From: Thermoproteota archaeon | GTDB taxonomy: Archaea; Thermoproteota; Nitrososphaeria_A; Caldarchaeales; Calditenuaceae | Direction: 5' to 3' | DNA: 59,023 nt | NCBI GenBank assembly: GCA_030550155.1 | Contig: JAUQPZ010000006.1 | Span: 1-59,023 of the forward strand | Part shown: piece by piece, positions 49,593 through 59,023 of the stretch | Numbering within the stretch: the stretch's first letter is position 1 | How the letters are laid out: every line of letters starts with the position of its first letter | Program-made: the position numbers and the translations under genes | The notes under the pieces: generated by a model | What the model saw: only the letters and a program-made list of their open reading frames with translations | Told to the model about the DNA's origin: nothing | Databases searched by the model: none

Positions 49593-50533
49593 ACGCTACC
49601 AATACAGAAATTATAGGGGCATGTATTAAGCAAACCCAGCCCACAGAAAGACAAAATCGATAATATTTAATACACCCAAACCCTACAACTCGCAAGAAAG
49701 ATATGACGAGGAGGAAGGGCGCCGCTCCGGCTGGTGGCTGAGTCGTCCTGAGCAGCGAGGAGACTCCATCCACATCACTATTTTTGGGCTGGTCCGGTCC
49801 ACCCAATCTAGCTGGTAGGAATGGGATTCATGGACGACGTGGCTAAGCCTTATGGGTTTGAGCTTGTCCTCGGGAGCGAAGCCGGTAGCACATCAATGGT
49901 ACGGTCTACCGCTAGACTGACATAGTAGGGCTATATTTCTATGACGTCCCTGTCCTAGTCCGCTTTGCCTTTCGCTGGTTCACCTGCTGAAGCATCTCCA
50001 CTAGTGTCGAGAGCCTCTTATCATTCAATATTTTCGAAAATCTTCTAAGCCTTCTAGCCCCTCAGATTCAAGTCGCGCTTCTCCCCAGTCTGACCACACG
50101 AGTCGGGGGGTTGAGCTGAGCTACCAGGGCCGCGGTGTGTCTTGGTGTGGTGGGTGTTGGTGGAGCAGTTGAAGTCTACATACAGTGGGGCTACCACCCC
50201 AACATGCATTTTGGCAGGATTACCCTCAATAATCGTTGAGAGTATGCCCCTATTCTTTGAGACCGTGTAATGAAGATTGGAGCGACAGCCCCGAATACTA
50301 AAACAATCTGGGGCAGAATAACTGTGAGCTTAGACACGCTACAGGATCACAGTCCATAACCTAAGCGTAGCCCCCACATCTATCCTTGCCGTGAGGCATT
50401 CGTCGCTCTATTGCCCGGCCTTCATCTGGCTTCTCAGACGTTGTCAGATGACGGGCTCCCGGCTAAACCCTCCCCTCCTTTTTCCTCTTATTAAACATAC
50501 ATTTATGTAATGGTAGGAAGAGTCGTTGATGTT

Positions 50534-50638
<105 letters not shown>

Positions 50639-51199
50639 ATCTAGGCATCTTGAACCGTGCTTGACCACGGCCCCACATTTTTACCCCCGTGGCAAACTTA
50701 AAATGATTGGCGTGAAAGCTGGCGCTGGATTTTGATTGAATATTGTGCGGGCTCCCTTCAGCTAGCGGGTTGACCACCACAGCTATTCTTGTGTAAATGT
50801 CAGAGTAGCCACTTCCCAGATTTGCCAACACGTCGTCCTCGGATGTTAGTCCAAGTCAGCAGCAACTCTAGTGGGGGAGGTCGGAGAATACTCGGCGCCG
50901 CTAATTATTTTCTCGAATTACGGAATAGCCCCATTGGATTTACGACTTATTGGGACGCCGGTAAGCTATGTGGCTTTTGAGAGGTTTTACGATGAGAGGC
51001 CTGAGGAGGTGCTTTTTGTAGCGGTCGAGAGAGATGCGAGCCATGGTGTTAACTCCGCGCGGACGGATAGTGAGGGGACTGATCGAGTTGGGACGGGTGG
51101 GGTGGTTGACGATTCATCTACCATCTGAGGTTGAGTGATTGTTACGAGTTGGCGTCCTTTGACTTAGGTTTTTATAGGGTGTGAAAGCTCGGAGTTGTA

Positions 51200-52228
51200 A
51201 TGAGTGGTGGATTGGCGGAGGGTGTCGTGGAGAGGTGTGAGCGTTGCGGAGCCGTGCTGGATGTCTCTCCTGACTCTGTTGTCGTTGTTTGTGGTTATTG
51301 TGGGTGGGTCTCTCTCGTGGGTGGTGGGGAGACTAAGGTTCTAGCGCCTGACTGCGCGGATGTCTCTGCTTTAAGGAATCTGGCAGAGTCATTTGTCAGG
51401 TCTAAGGCCGGTGGTAATGTTCGCCTCCGTGAACTTGCTTTCTTGATGGTCCCCTTCTGGGTGGTTGAGCTGGACACGTGGACACGCTATAACGGATATG
51501 TGGAGGAGGTTAGGACAAGGCAGACGGGCGTGGGGAAGCGGTCGAGGATGGAGAGCTATAGAATTTACAAGCCCGTGAGGGGCGAGTTTAAGGAAAGGGT
51601 AGCCGTCGCGGTCTATGGGCGGCGATTCGAGGCAATTTTTGGGCTCAGCCAGCTGAAAGCGAGTGTCATCAGCAACTACGGTAGGGCCCACGAGCTTAAC
51701 CCTCAGGCGATAAGGGGGTGGAGCGCCATCAGCTCTGAGCTCGGAGAGTCGGAGGCGGTTGAAGCCGCCAAGACAAGAGTCTCTGAAGAGCATAGGGCGC
51801 GGGTCGAGTCGATGACCTCAAAAATCTTCGACTGCTACACCACGGCGAACCCATTATCGTCAAGACTCCTCATCTACCCCGTCGTGGAGGCGCGCTATGA
51901 GTGGGGAGGGAAATCCTATCGGATCTGTATTGACGGGTTGAAGGATTCGCCGAGGATACTTGCTGCGGAGCTTCCTCTGACTTTGAGGACCAGGGTAGCT
52001 AGGGCTCTTCTCACGGTCGCAGGAGTCGCGGGGGCCATTCTGCTAGCACTTATGCTACAGCCACTAGTAGGCGTCGAGGAGTTGCCTGAAGAGCTGAGAC
52101 TAGCCGCCATAGCTGCTGCACCTATCGTCTCTTTTGTGAGTGGGGTGGTTGGGGCGTACTCGGCGACCATCGTGCAGAGGGTTATGAGGGCTTTGAAGGC
52201 AAGGGATATAATGGTTTTAGGTGGTTGA
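51200..52228 (+). CDS. membrane protein with N-terminal zinc ribbon
   Basis: CERCGAVLDVSPDSVVVVCGYCG; two C-terminal TM helices. Confidence 0.7.
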   Translation: MSGGLAEGVVERCERCGAVLDVSPDSVVVVCGYCGWVSLVGGGETKVLAPDCADVSALRNLAESFVRSKAGGNVRLRELAFLMVPFWVVELDTWTRYNGYVEEVRTRQTGVGKRSRMESYRIYKPVRGEFKERVAVAVYGRRFEAIFGLSQLKASVISNYGRAHELNPQAIRGWSAISSELGESEAVEAAKTRVSEEHRARVESMTSKIFDCYTTANPLSSRLLIYPVVEARYEWGGKSYRICIDGLKDSPRILAAELPLTLRTRVARALLTVAGVAGAILLALMLQPLVGVEELPEELRLAAIAAAPIVSFVSGVVGAYSATIVQRVMRALKARDIMVLGG

Positions 52229-52231
52229 GCC

Positions 52232-53233
52232 GTGTCGTCGATCGAGATTCTTTGCCCGAACTGCGGAGCACCACATGTTATCTCGGAGAGCGACTTAGCC
52301 GTCAACTGCAGATATTGCGGGGTAACCTTCAGGACCTACTCGGAAGAGAGAAGATACATGCTCCCCGCATACTATGACAGTGCCAGGGCGATAGAGAACT
52401 TTCTACTCTGGGTGAAGAAGCAGCTCGGGTACGAGGAATCCTTGCCAGTCCACATTTATATAAAGGACGCGAAGCTTCACTTCTATCCTTTCTGGACATC
52501 GGTCATCCGGGCAAAAACAGTCTTTAAGGGAGTAGGTGAGGACGCAAGATACAGTAACCCTTACTCAGGCGGCTATAGAAGCATCACAATCATCTACCGT
52601 GAGGAGGAAGGCTCCTTTGAGAAGCTGCTCGAATACGCGATTCCAGCCTCTAAGGAAATTCCAAACGCTAAGGAGATGGTTGCTGTGTCTAGGAACCGGC
52701 TATACTTTAGCCACGAATACGTTAGACGTAAGAACGGCATACTTCATGGAGCCACACTCTCAAGGGAGGAGGCGAGGCGGATTATGGAGGAGAGCGCGGA
52801 GGCTGAGCTCACAAGAATGATTGCGAGGGAGGTCGTGAAGGTAAATTCTCGAAGCGATGATCTCCAGTTCAGCGATTTCACTCTGGTCTACGTCCCTGTC
52901 TGGCAGATCACCTATAGTTTCAGGGGGCGAGACTATGGAGCCCTGGTTGATGCATCATCCTCAAGAGTCTTGAACGCGACATATCCCCCGGATATCGTTG
53001 AGAAGGCTAGCTACTTCGGCGTCGGAGCGGCACATATTGGTGCTGGGGTTATACTATCTATCCTCCTGTGGGGAGTGGGAGCCTTGGCGGCCGCAACCGC
53101 TCTCTTGGGCTTCTCAGCCGCAGGGATCGTCTACATTATCCGCGGAGCCACACCCACGAGGGCTGCTGAAGAGGTGGCGGAGGAGTCCAAGGCTGAGACG
53201 CTAAAGCGTTTATACCGCGTAGTGTCTAGATGA
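52232..53233 (+). CDS. membrane protein with N-terminal zinc ribbon (paralogue-like)
   Basis: ILCPNCGAPHVISESDLAVNCRYCGVTF; C-terminal TM helices. Confidence 0.7.
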   Translation: MSSIEILCPNCGAPHVISESDLAVNCRYCGVTFRTYSEERRYMLPAYYDSARAIENFLLWVKKQLGYEESLPVHIYIKDAKLHFYPFWTSVIRAKTVFKGVGEDARYSNPYSGGYRSITIIYREEEGSFEKLLEYAIPASKEIPNAKEMVAVSRNRLYFSHEYVRRKNGILHGATLSREEARRIMEESAEAELTRMIAREVVKVNSRSDDLQFSDFTLVYVPVWQITYSFRGRDYGALVDASSSRVLNATYPPDIVEKASYFGVGAAHIGAGVILSILLWGVGALAAATALLGFSAAGIVYIIRGATPTRAAEEVAEESKAETLKRLYRVVSR

Positions 53234-53243
53234 GGGGAATGAC

Positions 53244-53780
53244 ATGAGCGTGGAGCGGGTTAAAAGGGAGATGGGGCTGGGGGAGCGTCTTCTCAGCTAT
53301 ATTCCAGGGTATAGGGGTTACAAGGAGAAGGAGCTCAGAAGAGAGACTGACAGGCTTGTGAGGATGAAGGTGGTCTCCATCCTTAATGAGGCCAAAAACA
53401 TCATGAATGCATTCCAAAGCCCCCAGGCAATAAGAAAGATAGCCGTCGACGAGGATGCAAGGCTCCTCATAGAGAATGCGAGGTCAGAATTTGATAGAGT
53501 GGTTCAGAGAATAGACCGCGCCGTAGCAGGATACGCAGGATTATTTGACGCCGTCAAGGTCAGGGAAGACAAGCTCGACGCGATTCTGCAGCACGACCTC
53601 TCACTGATAGAGAGGGCCGAGAGGGTAAAGACTCTGGCCTCTGAGGTTTCGGGGAGTCAGCCTGCCTCTGCGGAGTGGAAGGAGAAGGTCAGGGAGTTGA
53701 GAGCGGCCCTCACGGAGCTTGACGGATTAGTCGATGCGAGGTCTGCGATTCTCAGAGGCTTGGCCGAGGTGGTTGGATAG
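53244..53780 (+). CDS. coiled-coil protein of the SPFH operon
   Basis: LGERLLSYIPGYRGYKEKELRRETDRLVR..., extended helices. Confidence 0.6.
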   Translation: MSVERVKREMGLGERLLSYIPGYRGYKEKELRRETDRLVRMKVVSILNEAKNIMNAFQSPQAIRKIAVDEDARLLIENARSEFDRVVQRIDRAVAGYAGLFDAVKVREDKLDAILQHDLSLIERAERVKTLASEVSGSQPASAEWKEKVRELRAALTELDGLVDARSAILRGLAEVVG

Positions 53781-54818
53781 ATGCCCAAGGTCATTCAGTG
53801 GGTCGGCGCGGGTGTTGACGACATTGTTTGGAGATACCCTATAGACCAGATTGAGTGGGGGAGCCAGCTGATAGTTGAGGAGGCACAAGCGGCCATTTTT
53901 CTGAGAGATGGGAAGGCTTATGATGTTTTCAGGGCAGGGAGGCACACGATAACCACCATGAATCTTCCACTACTGACGAGGGTGCTGTCTGCGATAGCAG
54001 GCTATGAGAAAACACCTTTTACAGCCACAGTCATTTACGTCTCCCTTAGACAGTTTCAGGGAAAGTTCGGGGCCCAAGGTCAGACCAAGGAGATCGCCCC
54101 ACTGAAGTTTTTTGGCGGGTTCTGGTTCAGGATCAGCGAGCCAAACCTCTTTGTCCAAGAAGTTGTAGGCTCTCAGAGCGCCTACACCACTACACAGCTA
54201 CAGGAGTTTCTTAGGGGATACTTCAACGAGGTGCTCATCGACGAGCTTAGCCGTCACAGCATCGCCGAGGTATATGGGAAGCTGGACGAGACAAGCTTCT
54301 TAGCCAAGAATGTCGTGGGGTCGGCCTTCAGGAGAATTGGTTTAGAGCTTATCGACGTGAAGTTCGAGGGCATAGACACGACGCCAGAGTGGAGGGACAG
54401 GATATTCTATCTATCTCAGGGAGTGCCGGTGGCAGAGGTACTCAGGATGCAGACCGTCACCAAGACTGCTGAGGCCTTGTCACAGAGCCCTGGCGCGGCA
54501 GTCGGTGCAGGAGTAGCGATTATACCGCCCCTTTTCCAGCAACCCGCTCAACAGCCGCCCAGCGTCCTCCTTGTCTGCCCCTACTGCGGATTCCAGAACC
54601 CTCAACAGGTTAAGTTCTGTGGGAACTGTGGGAGGCCGCTAACACCTCAGCCCCCGGCTCAGCCACAGACACAGACGTGTCCCAACGGGCACCAGGTTCC
54701 CGCAGGCTCACAGTTTTGCCCCACGTGCGGCGTGAAGCTGACACTTTTCTGCCCGAACGGCCACCCTGTCCAACCCAGTATGCAGTTCTGCCCACAATGC
54801 GGTGCTAAACTCCAATGA
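53781..54818 (+). CDS. SPFH/band-7 domain protein with C-terminal multiple zinc ribbons
   Basis: VIQWVGAGVDDIVWRYPIDQIEWGSQLIVEEAQAAIFLRDGKAYDVFRAGRHTI; CPYCGFQNPQQVKFCGNCGRPL, FCPTCGVKL, FCPQCGAKL. Confidence 0.85.
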   Translation: MPKVIQWVGAGVDDIVWRYPIDQIEWGSQLIVEEAQAAIFLRDGKAYDVFRAGRHTITTMNLPLLTRVLSAIAGYEKTPFTATVIYVSLRQFQGKFGAQGQTKEIAPLKFFGGFWFRISEPNLFVQEVVGSQSAYTTTQLQEFLRGYFNEVLIDELSRHSIAEVYGKLDETSFLAKNVVGSAFRRIGLELIDVKFEGIDTTPEWRDRIFYLSQGVPVAEVLRMQTVTKTAEALSQSPGAAVGAGVAIIPPLFQQPAQQPPSVLLVCPYCGFQNPQQVKFCGNCGRPLTPQPPAQPQTQTCPNGHQVPAGSQFCPTCGVKLTLFCPNGHPVQPSMQFCPQCGAKLQ

Positions 54819-55141
54819 ACTACGGTGCAGGAGCCCTAGCCTTGATAGTCATCACGGTGGGGGTCATATTGATTCTCGCCGGCTCGGGAGCTTTCTCCCC
54901 AACCCTCAATATCTCTGTGGGTACTGTCTTAACGGTCTTCGGAATCTACACCATTGTCTTCGGCGCCCTTTCTGGTGATAAGCTCTACTACACCTCCTGG
55001 GGGGTGATATTTTCCGTCGCGGGGTTGACAATCGCGGCGTCTCACATATTAAATCCTCTTCTCGGACTGGGCGTAGCCCTGCTCCTTATAGGGATTTTAG
55101 CGATTATGCTCGCAAGAGGGAGAAGTCTAGGAAAGCGGTGA
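54815..55141 (+). CDS. small membrane protein of the SPFH operon
   Basis: 108 aa, four hydrophobic helices; start overlaps SPFH stop. Confidence 0.55.
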   Translation: MNYGAGALALIVITVGVILILAGSGAFSPTLNISVGTVLTVFGIYTIVFGALSGDKLYYTSWGVIFSVAGLTIAASHILNPLLGLGVALLLIGILAIMLARGRSLGKR

Positions 55142-55315
55142 AGTCAAAGATCTCCATCCACTTGAAATCAGCGTGTCGTTCAAGCAACTGATAGAAACAA
55201 TCAACAAAGGCTACGCGGCTCACAAAAATTCAGAATAAAGGAGCGGTCGGGGACTTCTTTTAGAGTCCTCCATGTTTCTCAAAGCTTAGCGGCGGCTAGA
55301 AAGGCCTGGCTATTC

Positions 55316-56506
55316 TCAGTACTGGTAGAATCCGCGGCCGGTTTTCCCACCCAGAAAACCTTTAGAGACAAGGTCTTTGAGGAGTGGGCATGGAGAATAG
55401 AGTTCCTGACCATATTTTTTGTGGAGTGACTCGAGTTTCTGGACTATGCTGTCGATGCCGTTTCTATCGGCATACTCACACGGACCCATGGGCCAGCCTG
55501 CTCCAAGCTTCATGCCCGTATCGATGCTCGCGGGCTCGGCAACATCTTCATAGACAATCCACGCAGCCTCATTAACAGAAACCACCCAAGACCTCTCAAC
55601 ATCGTATTCGCCGGAGAGCTCAGACCTGATTCGGGGTCTCCCAAAACTCCAATCGTAAAATCCCCTACCCGCCTTCTGGCCTAGGCTACCGCTCCTGACC
55701 AGCGGCTCAATGACCTCCGGGCAGGGCCTAAACCTCTCGCCAAAGGCTTGGTATAGAACTTTCTCCATCTCATATGCTGTGTCGATTCCGATGTAGTCGC
55801 AGAGCTCAAACCAGCCCATAGGAAATCCTCCAGAGTACTTCACCGAGGCGTCGATACCCTCTATGCTTGCCTCTCCCCTGTGATAGGACCAGAAGGCCTC
55901 GTTGAATACGAGTACAAGGACCCTGTTCACTATGAATCCTCTTGTATCTTTCTTGCAGACGATAGGTGTTTTACCCAGTCTTCTGGCGAGCGACAGGACC
56001 TTCTCGAGTGTCTCATCACTTGTCTTGGCACCTCTGATAACTTCTATGAGGTTCATGATCTGGGGGGGATTGAACCAGTGCATTCCAATGGCTTTGTCAG
56101 GTCTCTTCGTGGACTCGCCCATCTCGCTTATGCTTAATGTAGAGGTGTTGGAGGCGATTATCGCGTGCGGAGGAGCTAATTCATCAACCCTTTTAAAGAT
56201 GGCCTTCTTCAGCTCCAATTTTTCAGGGGCCGCCTCGATCACGAAGTCCGAATCTCCAACTGCCTCTTCATAGGAAGTTGTTAGTCTCAGCCTGGAAAGC
56301 GCCGCATCTGCCTCTTCCCTCTCTATCCTTCGCTTCTCCACGAATCTCATTAGACTCCACTCTATGTTTCGCAGCGCCCTGTTTAGTATCTCATCATCGA
56401 CGTCTAGCAAAGCCACCTTGAAACCATTCATCAAGAAGACCTGCGCTATGCCGTGGCCCATGGTTCCCGCACCGATAACCGCCACGTTCTCAATCTGCTC
56501 GCGCAA
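55316..56506 (-). CDS. 3-hydroxyacyl-CoA dehydrogenase
   Basis: VAVIGAGTMGHGIAQVF, GMHWFNPPQIMNLIEVI, KAGRGFYDW, KTGRGFYQY. Confidence 0.92.
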   Translation of the reverse strand: MREQIENVAVIGAGTMGHGIAQVFLMNGFKVALLDVDDEILNRALRNIEWSLMRFVEKRRIEREEADAALSRLRLTTSYEEAVGDSDFVIEAAPEKLELKKAIFKRVDELAPPHAIIASNTSTLSISEMGESTKRPDKAIGMHWFNPPQIMNLIEVIRGAKTSDETLEKVLSLARRLGKTPIVCKKDTRGFIVNRVLVLVFNEAFWSYHRGEASIEGIDASVKYSGGFPMGWFELCDYIGIDTAYEMEKVLYQAFGERFRPCPEVIEPLVRSGSLGQKAGRGFYDWSFGRPRIRSELSGEYDVERSWVVSVNEAAWIVYEDVAEPASIDTGMKLGAGWPMGPCEYADRNGIDSIVQKLESLHKKYGQELYSPCPLLKDLVSKGFLGGKTGRGFYQY

Positions 56507-56564
56507 AAGGTAACACCGCGATGAATGGTTTGACAGGTATATTTGTCTTAAATTAAGATCTAGT

Positions 56565-57008
56565 CTAGGAGTTATCTGCTGCGTGAGGTGTTAAGACGTA
56601 TAAGGGGAATCCGTCATCTGAGATTCTCGGAACAAGCCTGACCCTCATGCCAATCCTCACATCCTTCTTCTCAGCTCCCACAAGCCATGCCAGCGCCTTT
56701 ACTCCATCATCCAGCTCAGCAATCGCCACCGTGTAGGGCGGTGCGCCCCGGAAGCTTGGAGGCCTGACATCGACGTGTGTAAACGAGATTACTCTCCCCT
56801 CCCCCCTGAGCTCAACCCACTCGATGTCCGAGGAATAGCATTCGCCGCAGTCAGCCACGGGTGGAAAATAGAGCCTCCCACACATTTTACATCTAGTTGC
56901 GAACACCTTCCCCTCCTTAAGCCCCTCCCAAAACTTTAGAGTCTTGCTTATCGGTATATTATACTCGAGAACGAGCTTCTTGGAACGAAGGGATGGAAAA
57001 CCGGCCAC
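56565..57008 (-). CDS. DUF35 zinc-ribbon/OB-fold acyl-CoA-associated protein
   Basis: CKMCGRLYFPPVADCGECYSSDIEWVELRGEGRVISFT. Confidence 0.88.
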   Translation of the reverse strand: MAGFPSLRSKKLVLEYNIPISKTLKFWEGLKEGKVFATRCKMCGRLYFPPVADCGECYSSDIEWVELRGEGRVISFTHVDVRPPSFRGAPPYTVAIAELDDGVKALAWLVGAEKKDVRIGMRVRLVPRISDDGFPLYVLTPHAADNS

Positions 57009-57015
57009 CAGCTCC

Positions 57016-58194
57016 TCACCTCCTCAAGACCGTTACATAGCAGTAGTGCCCGGTTCCGCCGACGTTGTGTGTAAGTGCCACATAGTTCTTTAAAGGTGCC
57101 TGACGGATGCTTGGCTGAGCCTCCTCCCTGAGCTGTTTTGTCTGCTCAACAATCATAGAAACGCCCGTGGCTCCTATCGGGTGGCCCTTCGACTTCAGCC
57201 CTCCATCAACGTTTACAGGGATTTTTCCACCTATCTCCGTCTGCCCCTCCCTTATCATTTTGATACCTTCTCCCCTTTTGCAGAAACCTAGGTCTTCGTA
57301 GGCCATCAGCTCCGCGATTGTGAAGCAGTCATGCACGCTCGCGACGTCTATCGCGTCTGGCGTGATCCCAGCCATCTTGTAGGCCATTCTCGAGGCTTTG
57401 ACTGAGGCGTCTATGCCGATGAAGCCGTCTCTATATGAGAGCGTACTCCTCTCCGATGAGTAGCCAAGACCAGCTATCCAGACAGGTGTCTCTATCCTTA
57501 GCTCCCTTACCTTCTCCTCGGAGGCCAGGACGACAGCCGCGCTCCCATCTGTTATGGGCGAGCAGTCGTAGAGCTTGAGAGGCCATGCGACCACGTAGGA
57601 CGACAAGGCATCCTCTAAACTGATCTCTTTCTGGAGGTGTGCAAGAGGGTTTACAGCGCCATACTTATGATTCTTGACGGCGACGAGAGCCAGGTCCTCC
57701 TCTGTCGCTCCATACTTCTCCATGTAGGCCGTGGCGTAGAGTGCGTAGTAGGCGGGGAATGTGAGGCCGAAGTTCTCAAACTCCCATAGATAGGACCCAG
57801 CCCTACCTAGGAGCTCCACCACCGTTAGGCTATCAACCTGCCTCATCTTCTCCACACCTATCACCAGAGCGGTGTCTGCAAGTCCGCTGGCTATGGCCGA
57901 GTATGCGTTATAGACCGCGGCGCTACCACTGGCGCAGGCCGCCTCCACCCTGACCAGCCCCGCCCCGCTCAACCCACAGTACTCGGCGATGGCTGCGGCT
58001 GGGAACGGCTCCTCATACCACACCCCTACTGTTCCAACTGAGACGTATGGTATGTCCCTGTTTGTGACGCCCGCGTCGTTAAGCGCCTGTTTGACCGACT
58101 CGAAGGCAAGCTCCTTCAAGTTGACGTCTCTTCTATCGCCGAACTTGCTATGCCCAACGCCTATAACTGCGACACGTCTCACTTCATCAATCAC
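57016..58194 (-). CDS. thiolase family acetyl-CoA acyltransferase
   Basis: VRVEAACASGSAAVYNA, HDCFTIAELMAYEDLGF, NVDGGLKSKGHPIGATG; GTG start at 58194 chosen. Confidence 0.92.
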   Translation of the reverse strand: MIDEVRRVAVIGVGHSKFGDRRDVNLKELAFESVKQALNDAGVTNRDIPYVSVGTVGVWYEEPFPAAAIAEYCGLSGAGLVRVEAACASGSAAVYNAYSAIASGLADTALVIGVEKMRQVDSLTVVELLGRAGSYLWEFENFGLTFPAYYALYATAYMEKYGATEEDLALVAVKNHKYGAVNPLAHLQKEISLEDALSSYVVAWPLKLYDCSPITDGSAAVVLASEEKVRELRIETPVWIAGLGYSSERSTLSYRDGFIGIDASVKASRMAYKMAGITPDAIDVASVHDCFTIAELMAYEDLGFCKRGEGIKMIREGQTEIGGKIPVNVDGGLKSKGHPIGATGVSMIVEQTKQLREEAQPSIRQAPLKNYVALTHNVGGTGHYCYVTVLRR

Positions 58195-58978
58195 CCTTAA
58201 ACTCGGGCTTTGATCTTGAGGTGAAGGCCTCAACTCCTCTCTTGGCGTCATTCGTTGAGAAGAGTAGCGCCATGAGTAATGACTCCAGCCTTGTCCCAGC
58301 CTCTAGCGGGAATTGGCTCCCAAAGTTTAGAGCGTATTTGGCGTACTTGAGCGCTATGGGAGGGCCTGACGCGAGCCTCTGAGCCAGCTTCATGGATTCT
58401 TGACGCAGCTTTTCAGACGGAACCACAGCGTCAACTAGTCCTATCCTGAGGGCTTCATCCGCCTTTATCCTCTCCCCCAGCATGACAAGCCTCTTTGCAT
58501 TCTTAAACCCAACCACCCTTACGAGCCTCTGTGTCCCACCCCACCCGGGAATGATCCCGAGATTAATCTCTGGTGACCCGAGCTCAGCGTGCTCCGCCGC
58601 TATTCTGAAATCGCAGGAGAGGGCGAGCTCCAATCCTCCTCCGAGAGCATACCCATTGATTGCCGCGATGACCGGCTTAGACATCTCCTCGAGGAAGGCG
58701 AAGACCTTCTGCCCCTTCCTTGAAAACTCCTCTCCCTTCACAGGCGTGACTTTGGGGAATGCTGTTATGTCTGCACCCGCACTAAAGGCTCTATCCCCCT
58801 CACCAGTTATGACGACGCACCTTATCCCAGCGTCCTTCTCGACGGCATTCAACGCATCGTACAGCTCATCCATCATCTCCTCGTTGAATGTGTTAAGTTT
58901 GTGAGGTCTGTTAAGTATTATCCATGCTGCGCTGTCCTCTCTTTCTAACTTAATCGTGTTATAAGATGCTTGGGACAA
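58187..58978 (-). CDS. enoyl-CoA hydratase/isomerase
   Basis: ILNRPHKLNTFNEEMMDEL, DRAFSAGADI, GYALGGGLELALSCDFRIA. Confidence 0.93.
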   Translation of the reverse strand: MSQASYNTIKLEREDSAAWIILNRPHKLNTFNEEMMDELYDALNAVEKDAGIRCVVITGEGDRAFSAGADITAFPKVTPVKGEEFSRKGQKVFAFLEEMSKPVIAAINGYALGGGLELALSCDFRIAAEHAELGSPEINLGIIPGWGGTQRLVRVVGFKNAKRLVMLGERIKADEALRIGLVDAVVPSEKLRQESMKLAQRLASGPPIALKYAKYALNFGSQFPLEAGTRLESLLMALLFSTNDAKRGVEAFTSRSKPEFKGD

Positions 58979-59023
58979 GCAACTCTCACCGTCTAATATT
59001 TTGAGGGCAGCTATTTCAATATT

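Noticed and set aside
39108-50500. Stop-codon recoding (selenocysteine, pyrrolysine or code change) in the island
   Set aside because: TAA, TAG and TGA all appear inside frames, and neighbouring intact genes use the stops normally; nonsense decay is simpler.
49660-50500. Possible decayed type IV pilin or other gene (MTRRKGAAPAGG*..., AVEVYIQWGYHPNMHFGRITLNNR*EYAPIL*)
   Set aside because: Hints of coding in several frames but too many stops and no recognisable hydrophobic pilin helix; left unannotated.

Overview
Archaeal chromosome segment, most likely from a thermophilic Thaumarchaeota/Aigarchaeota-type lineage (inference from FtsZ, A-type ATPase, intron-bearing tRNAs and an archaeal aaRS/metabolic gene set). 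It has three parts. (1) 1-2.7 kb is the end of an integrated element: a tyrosine recombinase abutting the 3' end of tRNA-Met(CAU), with small AbrB-like and zinc-ribbon genes. (2) 2.7-39 kb is core chromosome: valS, metG, hisS, ftsZ with an upstream RHH gene, sucC, sod, a split glutamate synthase, sdhA, atpB/atpD, two M50 proteases, and an FGD-like / 6-phosphogluconate dehydrogenase cluster. (3) 39.06-50.5 kb is an accessory island. It begins at a tRNA-like 37-nt snap-back hairpin and ends next to an intron-containing tRNA-Lys(UUU). It carries an intact sugar-type ABC transporter operon, a transposase relic, a LAGLIDADG endonuclease, a VapBC-like pair, and several genes whose frame is preserved across internal stop codons, so ORF callers miss them. 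Core sequence resumes at 51.2 kb with a zinc-ribbon/SPFH membrane operon and a beta-oxidation-type operon. The strongest items are a tRNA-Gln with two introns, a tRNA-Lys(UUU) with a D-arm intron, the putative F420-linked oxidative pentose phosphate cluster, a CdrS-like RHH-ftsZ pair, the zinc-ribbon/SPFH operon, and the stop-interrupted reading frames of the island. All functional calls come from reading translations by eye; no database search was run.
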